Assembly: GCF_029338195.1 (NCBI RefSeq) | Contig: NZ_CP119779.1 | Coordinates: forward strand, 1,736,001-1,800,000 | Reading direction: 5' to 3' | DNA length: 64,000 bases | From: Haloarcula litorea | GTDB taxonomy: Archaea > Halobacteriota > Halobacteria > Halobacteriales > Haloarculaceae | In this document: piece by piece, positions 46,726 through 56,107 of the stretch | How the letters are laid out: every line of letters begins with the position of its first letter | Numbering within the stretch: position 1 is the first letter of the stretch | The notes under the pieces: model-generated | What the model saw: only the letters and a program-made list of their open reading frames with translations | What the model was told of the DNA's origin: nothing | Database searches by the model: none | Position numbers and translations under genes: made by a program

Positions 46726-47310
46726 ATGTCACAGCAACACGAGTCCGTCGACTTGGTCGGCGACGAGACGGCCGGGTACTTCGCGCGTGCGGTCCTGATC
46801 GCGGCGCTGACGGCCGCGCTCGCACAGGTGTCGATCCCGCTGCCGGGGACGCTGCCGCCGTTCTCCCTGCAACCGTTCGGGATGTTCTTCGCCGGCCTCC
46901 TGTTGGGTCCCCTGTGGGGCGGGCTGGCGCTGGCGCTGTACGTCCTCGTCGGCGTCGCCGGCGCGCCGGTGTTCTCGAACGGGAACGCCGGGCCGGGGTA
47001 CGTCCTCGTCGGGCAGGGGACCGGCGGGTTCCTGATCGGCTTCCTCGTCGGGGCGGTCGTCTCGGGCGCGGTCGTCCACAGGGGGGTCGAACCGCGCGAC
47101 CTCGGCGACGCGTCGGTCCCGGTCCAGATCGCGGGGCTGTTCGCCGCGGTGGTCGTCGTCTACGCGATCGGCGTCCCGTGGCTCTCGGCCGTCACGGGAC
47201 TGCCGCTCCCGCGGGCCGCCGCGGTGATGGCACCGTACGTGCCGCTCGACCTCCTGAAACTCGGCGTCGCGGTCGCGATCGTCGAGGGCGGCCACCTCGT
47301 CCGGGGATGA
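46726..47310 (+). CDS. bioY: BioY biotin transporter, substrate-binding S component
   Basis: A 194-residue protein with six membrane helices. BioY motifs: AQVSIPLPGTLPPFSLQPFG in the first loop, GPLWGGLALALYVLVGVAGA near residue 65-85, and GGTGYLxG-like GQGTGGFLIGFLVGA near residue 102. BioY binds biotin with high affinity and teams with BioM and BioN into an ECF transporter. The start of bioM overlaps its stop by four bases. Confidence 0.93.
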   Translation: MSQQHESVDLVGDETAGYFARAVLIAALTAALAQVSIPLPGTLPPFSLQPFGMFFAGLLLGPLWGGLALALYVLVGVAGAPVFSNGNAGPGYVLVGQGTGGFLIGFLVGAVVSGAVVHRGVEPRDLGDASVPVQIAGLFAAVVVVYAIGVPWLSAVTGLPLPRAAAVMAPYVPLDLLKLGVAVAIVEGGHLVRG

Positions 47311-48011
47311 TCGCCGCCGCGGACCTCGTCTTCCGCTACGACGGCGAGCGGGTCCTCGACGGGCTCTCGCTGTCGCTCCCCGACGGCGAGTTCTGCCTCC
47401 TGGTCGGCCCCAACGGCAGCGGCAAGACGACGCTCGTCCGGCAGTTCAACGGCCTGCTGACCCCCGACGAGGGGACCGTCACCGTCGACGGGACGGACGT
47501 CAGCGAGTCGCCGGTCGCCGCCCGGACCAGCGTCGGGATGGTGTTCCAGCACCCCCGCGACCAGTTCGTCGCCGAGACCGTCGGCGCGGACGTGGCCTTC
47601 GGCCCCGAGAACCTCGGGCTGGACCGTGACGAGATCGACCGCCGGGTCGAGGCGGCGCTGTCGGCGGTCGGGCTGGACGGCCGGGCGGACGAGCGGCTGA
47701 CGGCCCTCTCGGGCGGCGAGCAGGCACGGGCGGCGATCGCCGGCGCGCTGGCGATGGAACCGGACCACCTGGTGCTGGACGAACCGCTGGCCGGCCTGGA
47801 CTGGCCGGCCCGGCAGCGGGTCCTCGCACACCTCGACGACCTGCACGCCGACGGGACGGGCGTGGTCGTCGTCACCCACGACCTGCGGGACCTCCACGAG
47901 CGGGCCGACCGCGTCGTCGGCCTGCGAGACGGGCGGGTGGCGGTCGACGGCGACCCGCCGGCGGTGCTGGACGACGTGGCCGCCCTCGGCGTGCGGGACC
48001 CGCGATGCTGA
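47307..48011 (+). CDS. bioM: Biotin ECF transporter ATPase (EcfA / BioM)
   Basis: A 234-residue ABC ATPase: Walker A LLVGPNGSGKTTLVRQFNGL, Q-loop VGMVFQHPRDQFVAETVGAD (an ECF-typical Q-helix region), signature LSGGEQARAAIAGALAMEP, Walker B HLVLDEPLAGLD and switch H in VTHD. It overlaps bioY by four bases and bioN by seven, so bioYMN is one coupled operon. Confidence 0.93.
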   Translation: MIAAADLVFRYDGERVLDGLSLSLPDGEFCLLVGPNGSGKTTLVRQFNGLLTPDEGTVTVDGTDVSESPVAARTSVGMVFQHPRDQFVAETVGADVAFGPENLGLDRDEIDRRVEAALSAVGLDGRADERLTALSGGEQARAAIAGALAMEPDHLVLDEPLAGLDWPARQRVLAHLDDLHADGTGVVVVTHDLRDLHERADRVVGLRDGRVAVDGDPPAVLDDVAALGVRDPRC

Positions 48012-48709
48012 GCTACCGGCCCGGCGACACGCTCGCCCACCGGCTGGACCCGCGCTCGAAGCTCCTGGTCCAGTTCGGGCTGGCCGTCGCCGTGGTCGGC
48101 TACTCCTCCTGGGCCGGGCTCGCCGGCGCGACGGCGGTCGGGCTGCTCGCGGTCGGGACGGCCCGGCTGTCGCCGCTCGCAGTCCTGCGATCGTACCGCG
48201 TGGTACTGGGCGTGCTCGCGCTCGCGCCGCTGGTGGCGGGGGGCGCGCTCGGCCCGCCGTGGTTCCGGGTCGAGCCCGCCGTCCGCTCGGCGCGGCTGTC
48301 GGCCCGTGTCGTCCCCGTCTTGCTCGTCAGCGCCGCCTACCTCACCAGCACGCCGGTCCGGGAGACGCGGGCGGCCGTCCAGCGGACGGTGCCGGGCAAG
48401 CCCGGGCAGCTGCTCGGGGTCGGGATGGCCCTGGTGGTCCGGCTGTTCCCGGTGGTCCTCGAGGACGTGCGGGAGGTCCGCGACGCGATCCGAGCCAGGG
48501 GCGGCGAGCGTCGCCCGGCCCGGACCCGGGCGCGGCTGCTCACGGTGCGGTCGCTGGCGCGGGCGCTCGACCGCTCGGACCGGCTCGCGGTCGCGCTCCG
48601 GGCGCGCTGTTTCGCGTGGAACCCGACGCTGCCCCCGCTGTCGTTCGCGCGTCGCGACTACCCGGTGCTGGCCGTCGGCGTCGCGCTGACGCTGTCGCCG
48701 CTGCTCTAG
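48005..48709 (+). CDS. bioN: Biotin ECF transporter transmembrane component (EcfT / BioN)
   Basis: A 234-residue EcfT family protein: MLSYRPGDTLAHRLDPRSKL start (the family D-P-R-x-K motif), five or so membrane helices, and a coupling helix with VREVRDAIRARGGERRPART where the A-R-G triplet contacts the ATPase. The second ARG motif lies in ALRARCFAWN. It completes the transporter. It is convergent with the following DUF5781-like gene and overlaps its end by four bases. Confidence 0.9.
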   Translation: MLSYRPGDTLAHRLDPRSKLLVQFGLAVAVVGYSSWAGLAGATAVGLLAVGTARLSPLAVLRSYRVVLGVLALAPLVAGGALGPPWFRVEPAVRSARLSARVVPVLLVSAAYLTSTPVRETRAAVQRTVPGKPGQLLGVGMALVVRLFPVVLEDVREVRDAIRARGGERRPARTRARLLTVRSLARALDRSDRLAVALRARCFAWNPTLPPLSFARRDYPVLAVGVALTLSPLL

Positions 48710-49458
48710 TCCGCGGCCGACGAGCGGCCGCCGCTGGCGTAGGCCCGCGTCACGTCGACCAGCGCCTTCCGGAACTCCGACTCGTCGGGGTCCGGCGCGA
48801 GCGACTCGAAGTGGCGCTTGAACTCCGCGAGGTCGACGTCGGCGGCGTCGTGGGCGGCGACGTGTGCGAGGTCGTACAGCCGGTGGTCGGGGGTCACGAG
48901 GTCGTGGCGCTCACACAGCGCCAGCGCGAAGGCGGCGTTGACCGCGGTGATGTCGGGGTCCGACGCCGGCGTCAGCCGCTCCCAGCCCGGCGTCTCGGTC
49001 GGGTGGTCGGCGACCGCCGCCGCAAGGCTCGCCTCCAGGAAGGCGACGAGCTTGTCACCCGGGGCCAGCGCCATCCACACGTCGTCCGCGTAGACGTCTT
49101 TCATGTGGTTCGCGATCTGGTAGCAGTGGGTGAGCTTCCGGCGCTCGACCGACCGGCCCGCGAGCGCGAGGTAGATCGCCTCTTCCGTCGACTGCGTGTG
49201 CGAGGGGTGCCCGCGCTCGTGGTGGTGCATGTGCGCGTACTCGTGGAGAGCGAGTTCGCGGGCCATCGCGGAAGTGGCGGCCTGCCGCGAGATCGTCAGC
49301 CGGTGCCCGTCGTCGTCGTGGCTGACGCGGGTCCGCTCGTCGGGGTCCGCCCGTATCCGGACCTCGACGGGGCGGTCGAGGTCGTACTCCGTCTCGAAGA
49401 CGTCCCGTGCGCCGAGAAACGGTTCCGCCGGCCCCGGACCGTCGACACCAACGTCCAT
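48706..49458 (-). CDS. Putative HExxH metalloprotease-like protein (DUF5781-like)
   Basis: A 250-residue soluble protein. Residues 73-77 contain H-E-Y-A-H in LALHEYAHMHHHERGHPSH, an HExxH motif with extra histidines. About 15 residues later comes STEEAIYLALAGRSVERRKL, whose glutamate could be a third zinc ligand, as in gluzincins. The C-terminal half is helical. I recall this family as DUF5781, haloarchaea-specific; protease activity is inferred from the motif only. It is on the strand opposite to bioYMN. Confidence 0.65.
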   Translation of the reverse strand: MDVGVDGPGPAEPFLGARDVFETEYDLDRPVEVRIRADPDERTRVSHDDDGHRLTISRQAATSAMARELALHEYAHMHHHERGHPSHTQSTEEAIYLALAGRSVERRKLTHCYQIANHMKDVYADDVWMALAPGDKLVAFLEASLAAAVADHPTETPGWERLTPASDPDITAVNAAFALALCERHDLVTPDHRLYDLAHVAAHDAADVDLAEFKRHFESLAPDPDESEFRKALVDVTRAYASGGRSSAAD

Positions 49459-49502
49459 GTGTGTCCGTACCACGCGGTTGGCGCGTAATACTCTTGTGCC
49501 GG

Positions 49503-49802
49503 TCACTGCAGCGTCACGTACGCCAGGAAGGTGATGGCGAGGAACTGCAGCGTCCGCATCACCAGCACCACCTGTCCGACCAGCGGGTCCGCGGCGTACA
49601 GCATCGTCATACTGTCGAAGAAGAAGTACACCGCGACCAGGTTCTCGAGCAGGAGGACGGCGCTGAACGCCACCAGGCCGAGCACCATGTTCGAGCGGAA
49701 CTGCCGGTAGTTCCGCAGCCAGACCCCGCCGACCACGAGCAGCAGGACGCTGTTGACTACCGCGAGCGCGGTCCCGGCGACGGCGAGGGGTCCCATCGCC
49801 AT
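49503..49802 (-). CDS. Small membrane protein paired with an HTH regulator
   Basis: A 99-residue protein with three membrane helices (about 10-28, 40-60 and 70-98) separated by short loops. The start is ATG 49802; the ATG at 49796 is an alternative. It begins one base after the stop of an HTH gene on the same strand. Haloarchaea have many such HTH/membrane-protein pairs (I recall the membrane part as DUF7521). Function is unknown. Confidence 0.65.
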   Translation of the reverse strand: MAMGPLAVAGTALAVVNSVLLLVVGGVWLRNYRQFRSNMVLGLVAFSAVLLLENLVAVYFFFDSMTMLYAADPLVGQVVLVMRTLQFLAITFLAYVTLQ

Positions 49803-49803
49803 C

Positions 49804-50079
49804 TCAGTCCACCTCCTCGCTGATCTCCTCGAACGTCTCCCAGTGGCGCTCGAACCGGTCGGTCAAGAAGTACAGCCGTCCGTAGTCGTTCCCGCCGGGT
49901 TCGACGACGTCGTGCTCCTGTAACATATCGAGGTGGTGGGTGATGGTGTTGTAGTCGAGGTCCAGCCGCTCCGCGAGCTCGTTCGCGTTCCGTGGTCTGT
50001 CCGCCAGGTCGCGAACGATGCGTACCCGGTTGGTCCCGCCGCGGCTACCGGCGAACAGGTACCAGAGGGCCTTCTCCAT
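49804..50079 (-). CDS. ArsR-like winged-helix regulator
   Basis: A 91-residue winged helix: MEKALWYLFAGSRGGTNRVR, then a recognition helix around ANELAERLDLDYNTITHHLD and a wing VVEPGGNDYGRLYFLT. It lacks metal-binding cysteines. The gene is followed at one base by the small membrane protein, a common haloarchaeal pair that may form a membrane-linked sensing unit. Confidence 0.75.
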   Translation of the reverse strand: MEKALWYLFAGSRGGTNRVRIVRDLADRPRNANELAERLDLDYNTITHHLDMLQEHDVVEPGGNDYGRLYFLTDRFERHWETFEEISEEVD

Positions 50080-50134
50080 CCGTGTCCCCCTGCTCGCGGC
50101 CCCGTGAAAGACGTTCCGCTACCGTGCGCGCCGG

Positions 50135-51592
50135 TTACCGGGGCGTGACCGACACCGCGATCACCTCGTCGGTGTCGGGGTAGTCGTAGCCGTCGGTCAC
50201 TTCGCGGACGACCCCCTCCGGGGTGCCGGTGTCGGGACCGGACTGGCGGGGGGCCTGGTTCGGCCCCTCGCCGGGGGGCTCGTTGACCTCGGTGCCCGCG
50301 TCCCAGAGGCGGAGCGCGTCCGTCAGCTCGCCCTCGACGGGATCGCCGTCGTCGAACAGGGGAATCCCGTCGGACGGGGGCGCGTAGAAGAGGTCGTTGG
50401 ACTGGACGAACATCGTCGCCAGCGAGAGGCGGGCGTCCGCGTCCCGGTCGGCGGTGAACTCGAACCGGTAGCGGTCGCCCGGGCCGATGGGGGCCGGTCC
50501 GTCGGCCATCTGCGGCGTGGTGAACGCGCCACCGTCGAGCACGGGGTCCATCCCGCCCAGCGACCGAGCGAGCGCCGTCGGCGTCCCGTCCTCGGCGATG
50601 TCTTCCAGCCCATCGCTGGCCGGTTCCCCGGCGGTGAAAAGCGACACGTCCGGCGTGTGGACCGCGTACGCGCCGGGCGACAGCGGAACCGCCGTCGACC
50701 CCATCGACGTCGAGAGGGTCTCCCCGTCGGAGGCGTTCTCGACCGTCGCGGCGAAGGTCACGGCCTCCATCCCGCGCTCGACCACCGACAGCGAGAGCGA
50801 GACGACGTCCGCGGTGTCGGGGTAGTCGTAGCCGTCGGTCACTTCGCGGACGACCCCCTCCGGGGTGCCGGTGTCGGGGCCGGACTGGCGGGGAGCCTGG
50901 TTCGGTCCCTCGCCCGGGGGTTCGTTGACCTCGGTGCCCGCGTCCCAGAGCCGCAGGTCGCCGGTCACGTCGCGGTCGACGGGGTCGCCGTCGTCGAACA
51001 GGGGAATCCCGTCGGACGGGGGCGCGTAGAAGAGGTCGTTGGACTGGACGAACATCGTCGCCAGCGAGAGGCGGGCGTCCGCGTCGGGGCCCGCAGTCAC
51101 CTCGAACGAGTAGCTGTCTCCGGGCGTCAGCGGGGCGGGGCCGTCGGCACCGTCGGGCGTGGTGAACGCGCCACCGTCGAGCACGGGGTCCATCCCGCCC
51201 AGCGACTGAGCGAGCTCCGTGGGCGTCCCGTCCTCTGCGACGGCCTCGAGGCCGTCGCTGGCGGGCTCCATCGGCGTGAACAGCGACACGTCGGCCGTGT
51301 GGACCGCGTACGCGCCGGGCGAGAGCGGGACCGCCACCGATCCCATCGACGTCGAGAGTGTCTCCCCGTCGGAGACGTTCTCGACGACCACCTCGAAGGT
51401 GGTCTGGCCCATCGTCGCTTCGGTCATCGACTCGTCGGTGGGCGTCTCGGTCATCGATCCCGTCATCTCGCTCTCGGTGGTGTCGGTTCCGCCGCCGCTG
51501 CCGCCGTCGCTGCCGCCACAGCCCGCCAGCGACGCGACTGCGACGCTTCCGGCACCGGTCAGGAACTGCCGCCTCGTTCGTCGGTCTGACAT
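50135..51592 (-). CDS. Tat-exported lipoprotein with two tandem spondin domains
   Basis: A 485-residue secreted protein. The N-terminus has a Tat signal (R7-R8 in TRRQFL) and a lipobox ending at C25 (SLAGC). A Ser/Thr/Glu linker follows, then two spondin-like domains at residues 63-260 and 277-474. They match over nearly their whole length, including [54 protein letters not shown] and [20 protein letters not shown]; the shift between copies is exactly 214 residues. Spondin domains in animals bind matrix; the haloarchaeal role is unknown, perhaps surface adhesion. Confidence 0.85.
   Translation of the reverse strand: MSDRRTRRQFLTGAGSVAVASLAGCGGSDGGSGGGTDTTESEMTGSMTETPTDESMTEATMGQTTFEVVVENVSDGETLSTSMGSVAVPLSPGAYAVHTADVSLFTPMEPASDGLEAVAEDGTPTELAQSLGGMDPVLDGGAFTTPDGADGPAPLTPGDSYSFEVTAGPDADARLSLATMFVQSNDLFYAPPSDGIPLFDDGDPVDRDVTGDLRLWDAGTEVNEPPGEGPNQAPRQSGPDTGTPEGVVREVTDGYDYPDTADVVSLSLSVVERGMEAVTFAATVENASDGETLSTSMGSTAVPLSPGAYAVHTPDVSLFTAGEPASDGLEDIAEDGTPTALARSLGGMDPVLDGGAFTTPQMADGPAPIGPGDRYRFEFTADRDADARLSLATMFVQSNDLFYAPPSDGIPLFDDGDPVEGELTDALRLWDAGTEVNEPPGEGPNQAPRQSGPDTGTPEGVVREVTDGYDYPDTDEVIAVSVTPR
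50172..51455. repeat. 642-base tandem duplication inside the spondin lipoprotein gene
   Basis: Two direct copies, 50172-50813 and 50814-51455, are offset by exactly 642 bases (214 codons), so the frame is kept. Long stretches are identical at the DNA level, for example the first 60 bases of each copy differ hardly at all, while the segment encoding the surface around residues 260-300 and 205-215 has diverged. This implies a fairly recent unequal duplication or later gene conversion. Confidence 0.85.
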
Positions 51593-51812
51593 ACGGACGG
51601 TGCCTGACCGGCGGCAGAAAAGTAGGTTTTTCAACAACCGGCCGGCGTTCACCCGGCGTTGCGTCGGAGTGTGGTCCGTCTCCGTCCAAACTTCGACCGG
51701 TCTCGCGTCGCTCTCCCGTGGCCCGCCCTCACACGGGTTCCAGCCGCTCGCGGCCCCGTCGCCGTCGGGAAACACTATCCTTTTGACCCTGCTGTCGATA
51801 CGTCTCTGTATA

Positions 51813-53999
51813 ATGGGCCGACGCAAAAAGATCGTACAAGAGTGTGAGACACTGATGGACGACCCGGAGCACATCCGGAACATCGCCATCGCCGCTCACG
51901 TCGACCACGGCAAGACGACCCTGACGGACAACCTCCTGGCCGGTGCGGGCATGATCTCCGACGACACCGCCGGCGAGCAGCTCGCGATGGACACGGAGGA
52001 AGACGAGCAGGAACGCGGGATCACCATCGACGCCGCGAACGTCTCGATGACCCACGAGTACGAGGACCAGAACCACCTCATCAACCTCATCGACACCCCC
52101 GGCCACGTCGACTTCGGCGGGGACGTGACCCGCGCGATGCGGGCCGTCGACGGGGCGCTCGTGGTCGTCGACGCCGTCGAGGGCGCGATGCCCCAGACCG
52201 AGACGGTGCTGCGCCAGGCGCTGCGCGAGGGCGTCAAGCCCACGCTGTTCATCAACAAGGTCGACCGCCTCATCTCCGAGCTCCAGGAAGGACCCGAGGA
52301 GATGCAACAGCGCCTGCTGGCCGTGATCCAGGACGTCAACGACCTCATCCGCGGGATGACCGAGGAGATGGACGACGTCGAGGACTGGACGGTCTCCGTC
52401 GAGGACGGCACCGTCGGCTTCGGCTCGGCGCTGTACAAGTGGGGCGTCTCGATGCCCTCGATGCAGCGGACGGGGATGGACTTCGGCGACATCATGGAGC
52501 TCGAACGCAACGACAAGCGCCAGGAGCTCCACGAGCGGACGCCGCTCTCGGACGTCGTGCTCGACATGGTCTGTGAGCACTTCCCCAACCCCGTCGAGGC
52601 CCAGCCCCGTCGTATCCCGCGCATCTGGCGCGGCGACGACGAGTCCGAGCTGGCCGAGGGGATGCGACTGGTCGACGAGGACGGCGAGGTCGTCTTCATG
52701 GTCACCGACATCGGGATCGACCCCCACGCCGGCGAGATCGCCGCGGGCCGCGTCTTCTCCGGCACGCTGGAGAAGGGCCAGGAGCTGTACGTCTCCGGGA
52801 CCGCCGGCAAGAACCGCATCCAGAGCGTCGGCATCTACATGGGTGGCGAGCGCGAGGAGGTCGAGCGCGTCCCCGCCGGCAACATCGCCGCCGTGACCGG
52901 TCTCAAGGACGCCATCGCCGGCTCGACCGTCTCCAGCGTCGAGATGACGCCCTTCGAGTCCATCGAGCACATCTCGGAGCCGGTCATCACGAAGTCCGTC
53001 GAGGCACAGAACATGGACGACCTGCCGAAGCTCATCGAGACGCTCCAGCAGGTCGCCAAGGAGGACCCCACCATCCAGGTCGAGATCAACGAGGACACCG
53101 GCGAGCACCTCATCTCCGGGCAGGGCGAGCTCCACCTCGAAGTGATCGGCCAGCGCATCGAGCGCAACCAGGGCATCCCGATCAACACCGGCGAACCGAT
53201 CGTCGTCTACCGGGAGGCACCCCAGAGCGAGTCCCGCGAGATCGAGGGGCGCTCGCCGAACAACCACAACCGGTTCTACATCACCATCGAACCGCTCGGC
53301 GAGGACATCGTCGAGGCGATCAAGCTCGGCGAGGCGTCGATGGACATGCCCGAACTGGAGCGCCGCGAGGCCCTCCAGGAGGCCGGGATGGACAAGGACA
53401 CGTCCCAGAACGTCGAGCACATCCACGGGACGAACGTCCTCATCGACGACACGAAGGGGATCCAGCACCTCAACGAGACGATGGAGCTGGTCATCGAGGG
53501 GCTCGAGGAGGCCCTCGACGACGGGCCGCTGGCGGCCGAGCCGGTCCAGGGCTCGCTGATCCGCCTCCACGACGCCCGCCTCCACGAGGACGCCATCCAC
53601 CGCGGGCCGGCACAGGTCATCCCCGCGGTGCGCGAGGCCGTCCACAACGCGCTCATCGACGCCGACATCAAGCTGCTGGAGCCGATCCAGGAGGTCCGCA
53701 TCGACGTGCCCAACGACCACATGGGTGCGGCCTCGGGCGAGATCCAGGGTCGCCGTGGCCGCGTCGACGACATGTACCAGGAGGGCGACCTGATGGTCGT
53801 CGAGGGCGTCGCCCCGGTCGACGAGATGATCGGCTTCTCCAGTGACATCCGGAGCGCCACCGAGGGTCGCGCCTCCTGGAACACGGAGAACGCCGGCTTC
53901 CAGGTGATGGCCGACAACCTCCAGCCCGAGAAGATCACCGAGATCCGCGAGCGCAAGGGGATGAAGACCGAGCTGCCGGAAGCGATCGACTACTTCTAA
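51813..53999 (+). CDS. aef2: Translation elongation factor aEF-2
   Basis: A 728-residue GTPase: [20 protein letters not shown] start, G1 [14 protein letters not shown]3 DTPGHVDF, G4 NKVD, then domains II to V. The diphthamide site is in [16 protein letters not shown], with His596 as the expected modified residue. It translocates the ribosome. The ATG at 51813 lies eleven bases after CTCTGTATAAT, which might be part of the promoter or leader. Length is normal for haloarchaea. Confidence 0.98.
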   Translation: MGRRKKIVQECETLMDDPEHIRNIAIAAHVDHGKTTLTDNLLAGAGMISDDTAGEQLAMDTEEDEQERGITIDAANVSMTHEYEDQNHLINLIDTPGHVDFGGDVTRAMRAVDGALVVVDAVEGAMPQTETVLRQALREGVKPTLFINKVDRLISELQEGPEEMQQRLLAVIQDVNDLIRGMTEEMDDVEDWTVSVEDGTVGFGSALYKWGVSMPSMQRTGMDFGDIMELERNDKRQELHERTPLSDVVLDMVCEHFPNPVEAQPRRIPRIWRGDDESELAEGMRLVDEDGEVVFMVTDIGIDPHAGEIAAGRVFSGTLEKGQELYVSGTAGKNRIQSVGIYMGGEREEVERVPAGNIAAVTGLKDAIAGSTVSSVEMTPFESIEHISEPVITKSVEAQNMDDLPKLIETLQQVAKEDPTIQVEINEDTGEHLISGQGELHLEVIGQRIERNQGIPINTGEPIVVYREAPQSESREIEGRSPNNHNRFYITIEPLGEDIVEAIKLGEASMDMPELERREALQEAGMDKDTSQNVEHIHGTNVLIDDTKGIQHLNETMELVIEGLEEALDDGPLAAEPVQGSLIRLHDARLHEDAIHRGPAQVIPAVREAVHNALIDADIKLLEPIQEVRIDVPNDHMGAASGEIQGRRGRVDDMYQEGDLMVVEGVAPVDEMIGFSSDIRSATEGRASWNTENAGFQVMADNLQPEKITEIRERKGMKTELPEAIDYF

Positions 54000-54079
54000 C
54001 CACCCCGCTTTTCCTGTCGCGCCGCGCGCCCGTCTGCTCGGGCCCACACGCTTAGGCCGCTGCGTGGCCAAGCGGGGCC

Positions 54080-54301
54080 ATGACCCGTCGTCTCCACCAG
54101 CTCGTCGACCTGCTCGTCGCGGCGCTCATCGCGGGCACGTCGACGGTCCTCTGGGGGCTCGTCGCCCCGCCGGTCGTCGCCGTGTGGCTCGCGTCGCTGT
54201 TCGCCGCCATCTACTACTTCTCCCGGAACCCGTGGGGATCGCCCCGCGGCGAGCGGTACAACGAGTTCATCGACGACCTCTACGACCGGTACCTGCCCTG
54301 A
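54080..54301 (+). CDS. Small membrane protein downstream of aEF-2
   Basis: A 73-residue protein: MTRRLHQLVDLLVAALIAGT, two membrane segments (about 8-25 and 30-47), then a soluble tail with YYFSRNPWGSPRGERYNEFI and DDLYDRYLP. It is conserved-looking but has no recognisable function. It lies 80 bases after aEF-2 on the same strand. Confidence 0.6.
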   Translation: MTRRLHQLVDLLVAALIAGTSTVLWGLVAPPVVAVWLASLFAAIYYFSRNPWGSPRGERYNEFIDDLYDRYLP

Positions 54302-54449
54302 GACGGTTCGCTGTAGCGATCGACCGGTACCCGGGATCGGCGCTGCCCGGGAGCAGTCCAGGACAGTCCGTGCGAGGCCCGGGCCGCGAACGGACGGTTT
54401 CTTATACGTCCCACGTCTGGTGGTCGGTAATGAGCGGTTGTACTCCACA

Positions 54450-54457
54450 GGAGGTGA
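54450..54457 (+). promoter_or_regulatory. Strong Shine-Dalgarno of the ACT-domain gene
   Basis: GGAGGTGA at 54450-54457, seven bases before the ATG at 54465, is an unusually complete ribosome binding site. It decides for ATG 54465 and against the in-frame upstream codon at 54420 or 54430. Many genes in this window have no such site and look leaderless. Confidence 0.7.
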
Positions 54458-54464
54458 GCGGGCG

Positions 54465-54998
54465 ATGAGCGACTCGACCGACGAGGTTCGGTCCTACACA
54501 GTTCGGCTCGAACTGGTCGACGAACCGGGCGAGCTGTTGCGGGCGCTCGAACCCATCGCCGACAACGGCGGGAACCTCCTCTCTATCTTCCACGAGCGGG
54601 GGAACGTCACGCCCCGCGGCCACATCCCCGTGGAGGTCGACCTCGAGGCGACCCCCGAGCGGTTCGACGGCATCGTCGAGGCGCTGCGAGCGGCCGGCAT
54701 CAACGTCATCCAGGCGGGTGCCGAGCGCTACACCGAGACGCTGACCGTCGTCATCTCCGGGCACCTCATCGACTCGGACCTCTCGGACACTCTCTCCCGG
54801 ATCCAGGAGTCGACGAACGCGACGGTGACGGACCTCTCGCTGTCGGCCCCCGAGGGGACCGAGGACGCCTCCAGCGCGCGCATCCGACTGGCGACCGAGC
54901 AGGGGGCCGCCGAGGGCGTGATGCACACGATCCAGGGGATCGCAGACGACAAGGACCTGCGCGTCATCGAACCCCTGGCCGCGGGGGGTGACCTATGA
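54465..54998 (+). CDS. ACT-domain amino-acid-binding protein, partner of homoserine dehydrogenase
   Basis: A 177-residue protein with two ACT-like domains: SYTVRLELVDEPGELLRALE (about residues 10-29) with NGGNLLSIFHERGN, and a second starting near residue 90 (TLTVVISGHLIDSDL). It overlaps the hom start by four bases (ATGA). In bacteria and plants the ACT domain is fused to homoserine dehydrogenase or aspartate kinase; here a separate ACT protein encoded just before hom probably gives feedback control by threonine or another amino acid. Confidence 0.85.
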   Translation: MSDSTDEVRSYTVRLELVDEPGELLRALEPIADNGGNLLSIFHERGNVTPRGHIPVEVDLEATPERFDGIVEALRAAGINVIQAGAERYTETLTVVISGHLIDSDLSDTLSRIQESTNATVTDLSLSAPEGTEDASSARIRLATEQGAAEGVMHTIQGIADDKDLRVIEPLAAGGDL

Positions 54999-55948
54999 GA
55001 CTCGCCGTGCTGGGTGCCGGCGCGGTCGGCTCGTCGGTCGTCGAACTCGCGGGCGACTACGGTCACACCGTGACGGCGTTCGCGGACTCACGCAGCGCCG
55101 TCGTCGACCCCGGCGGGATCGACCGCGAGGCCGCGCTGGCGCGCAAGGAACGCGACGGGATCGTCGGCGACGACGACCCCGACGAGGCCGTGACCGCCGA
55201 CTACGACGCCCTCGTCGAGGCGACGCCGACGACGCTGGGCGACGCCGAGCCCGGCTTCGGCCACGTCGAGGCCGCGCTGGCCCGGGACAGCCACGTCGTC
55301 CTCGCGAACAAGGGGCCCGTCGCCGAGCGGTACGCCGACGTGCGAGCCCTGGAGGCCGAGAGCGAGGGGTCGGTGCTGTTCGAGGCGACCGTCGGCGGCG
55401 CGATGCCGGTGCTGTCGACCATCGCCGACTTCGACCCCGAGCACATCACCGCCGTCCGCGGCGTGCTCAACGGCACCGCGAACTTCATCCTCTCGCGGAT
55501 GGCCGCCGAGGGGCTCGGCTACGAACACGTCCTCGCCGAGGCCCAGGACCTGGGCGTGGCGGAGGCCGACCCAACGTTCGACGTCGACGGCACCGACGCC
55601 GCGCTCAAGGGTGTCATCGTCGCCAACGTCCTGGCCGGCGAGGGCCGCGAGTACACGCTCGCCGACGCCGACGTGGCGGGCATCCAGGACATCGAGGGCA
55701 GCGCCATCGAGCTCGCCACCGAGGACGGGCGGACGGTCCGGCTCATCGCGGAGGTGGCCGACGGCGAGGTCCGGGTCGGGCCGCGGCTCGTCCCCGAGAA
55801 CGCCCCGCTCGCGCCGACGGGCACCCGCAACATCGTCCAGCTGGAGACCGAACACGCCGGCCGGCTCAACATCTCGGGCCGCGGCGCGGGCGGCCCGGAG
55901 ACGGCCAGTGCCGTCCTCGCGGACGTGGGTCGACTGCCCGAACTGTAA
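54995..55948 (+). CDS. hom: Homoserine dehydrogenase
   Basis: A 317-residue protein with an N-terminal NAD(P) fold (LAVLGAGAVGSSVVELA), the catalytic lysine region HVVLANKGPVA near residue 100-110, VLFEATVGGAMPVLSTIADF, and VRGVLNGTANFILSRMAAEG with the following QDLGVAEADPTFDVDGTDAA. It reduces aspartate semialdehyde to homoserine for threonine and methionine synthesis. The C-terminal ACT domain is absent, matching the separate upstream ACT protein. Confidence 0.95.
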   Translation: MRLAVLGAGAVGSSVVELAGDYGHTVTAFADSRSAVVDPGGIDREAALARKERDGIVGDDDPDEAVTADYDALVEATPTTLGDAEPGFGHVEAALARDSHVVLANKGPVAERYADVRALEAESEGSVLFEATVGGAMPVLSTIADFDPEHITAVRGVLNGTANFILSRMAAEGLGYEHVLAEAQDLGVAEADPTFDVDGTDAALKGVIVANVLAGEGREYTLADADVAGIQDIEGSAIELATEDGRTVRLIAEVADGEVRVGPRLVPENAPLAPTGTRNIVQLETEHAGRLNISGRGAGGPETASAVLADVGRLPEL

Positions 55949-56040
55949 GCCGGCGATCCCGGATCGCCGCCGTGGTGTGGTTCCGGCCCGTGCCACCGCG
56001 TCCCAAATCGCCGGACAGCGACGGTGTGCCCGGCGAGGAC

Positions 56041-56058
56041 TTTCGAAATCGTTTTATG
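56041..56058 (+). promoter_or_regulatory. BRE/TATA promoter of the aEF-1alpha gene
   Basis: TTTCGAAATCGTTTTATG is a clear BRE plus TATA element, with the TATA about 50 bases before the ATG at 56108. It predicts a transcript starting near 56083 and a leader of about 25 bases, fitting a strongly expressed gene. Confidence 0.6.
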
Positions 56059-56107
56059 AAACACCGGCCAAAGACTCCGATATAGCGCCCCTGCGCGTGA
56101 GACAATA

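Noticed and set aside
51729-54071. A 780-codon minus-strand frame opposite aEF-2
   Set aside because: It is the antisense of the elongation factor gene, acidic, Val/Asp/Leu-repetitive and without motifs.
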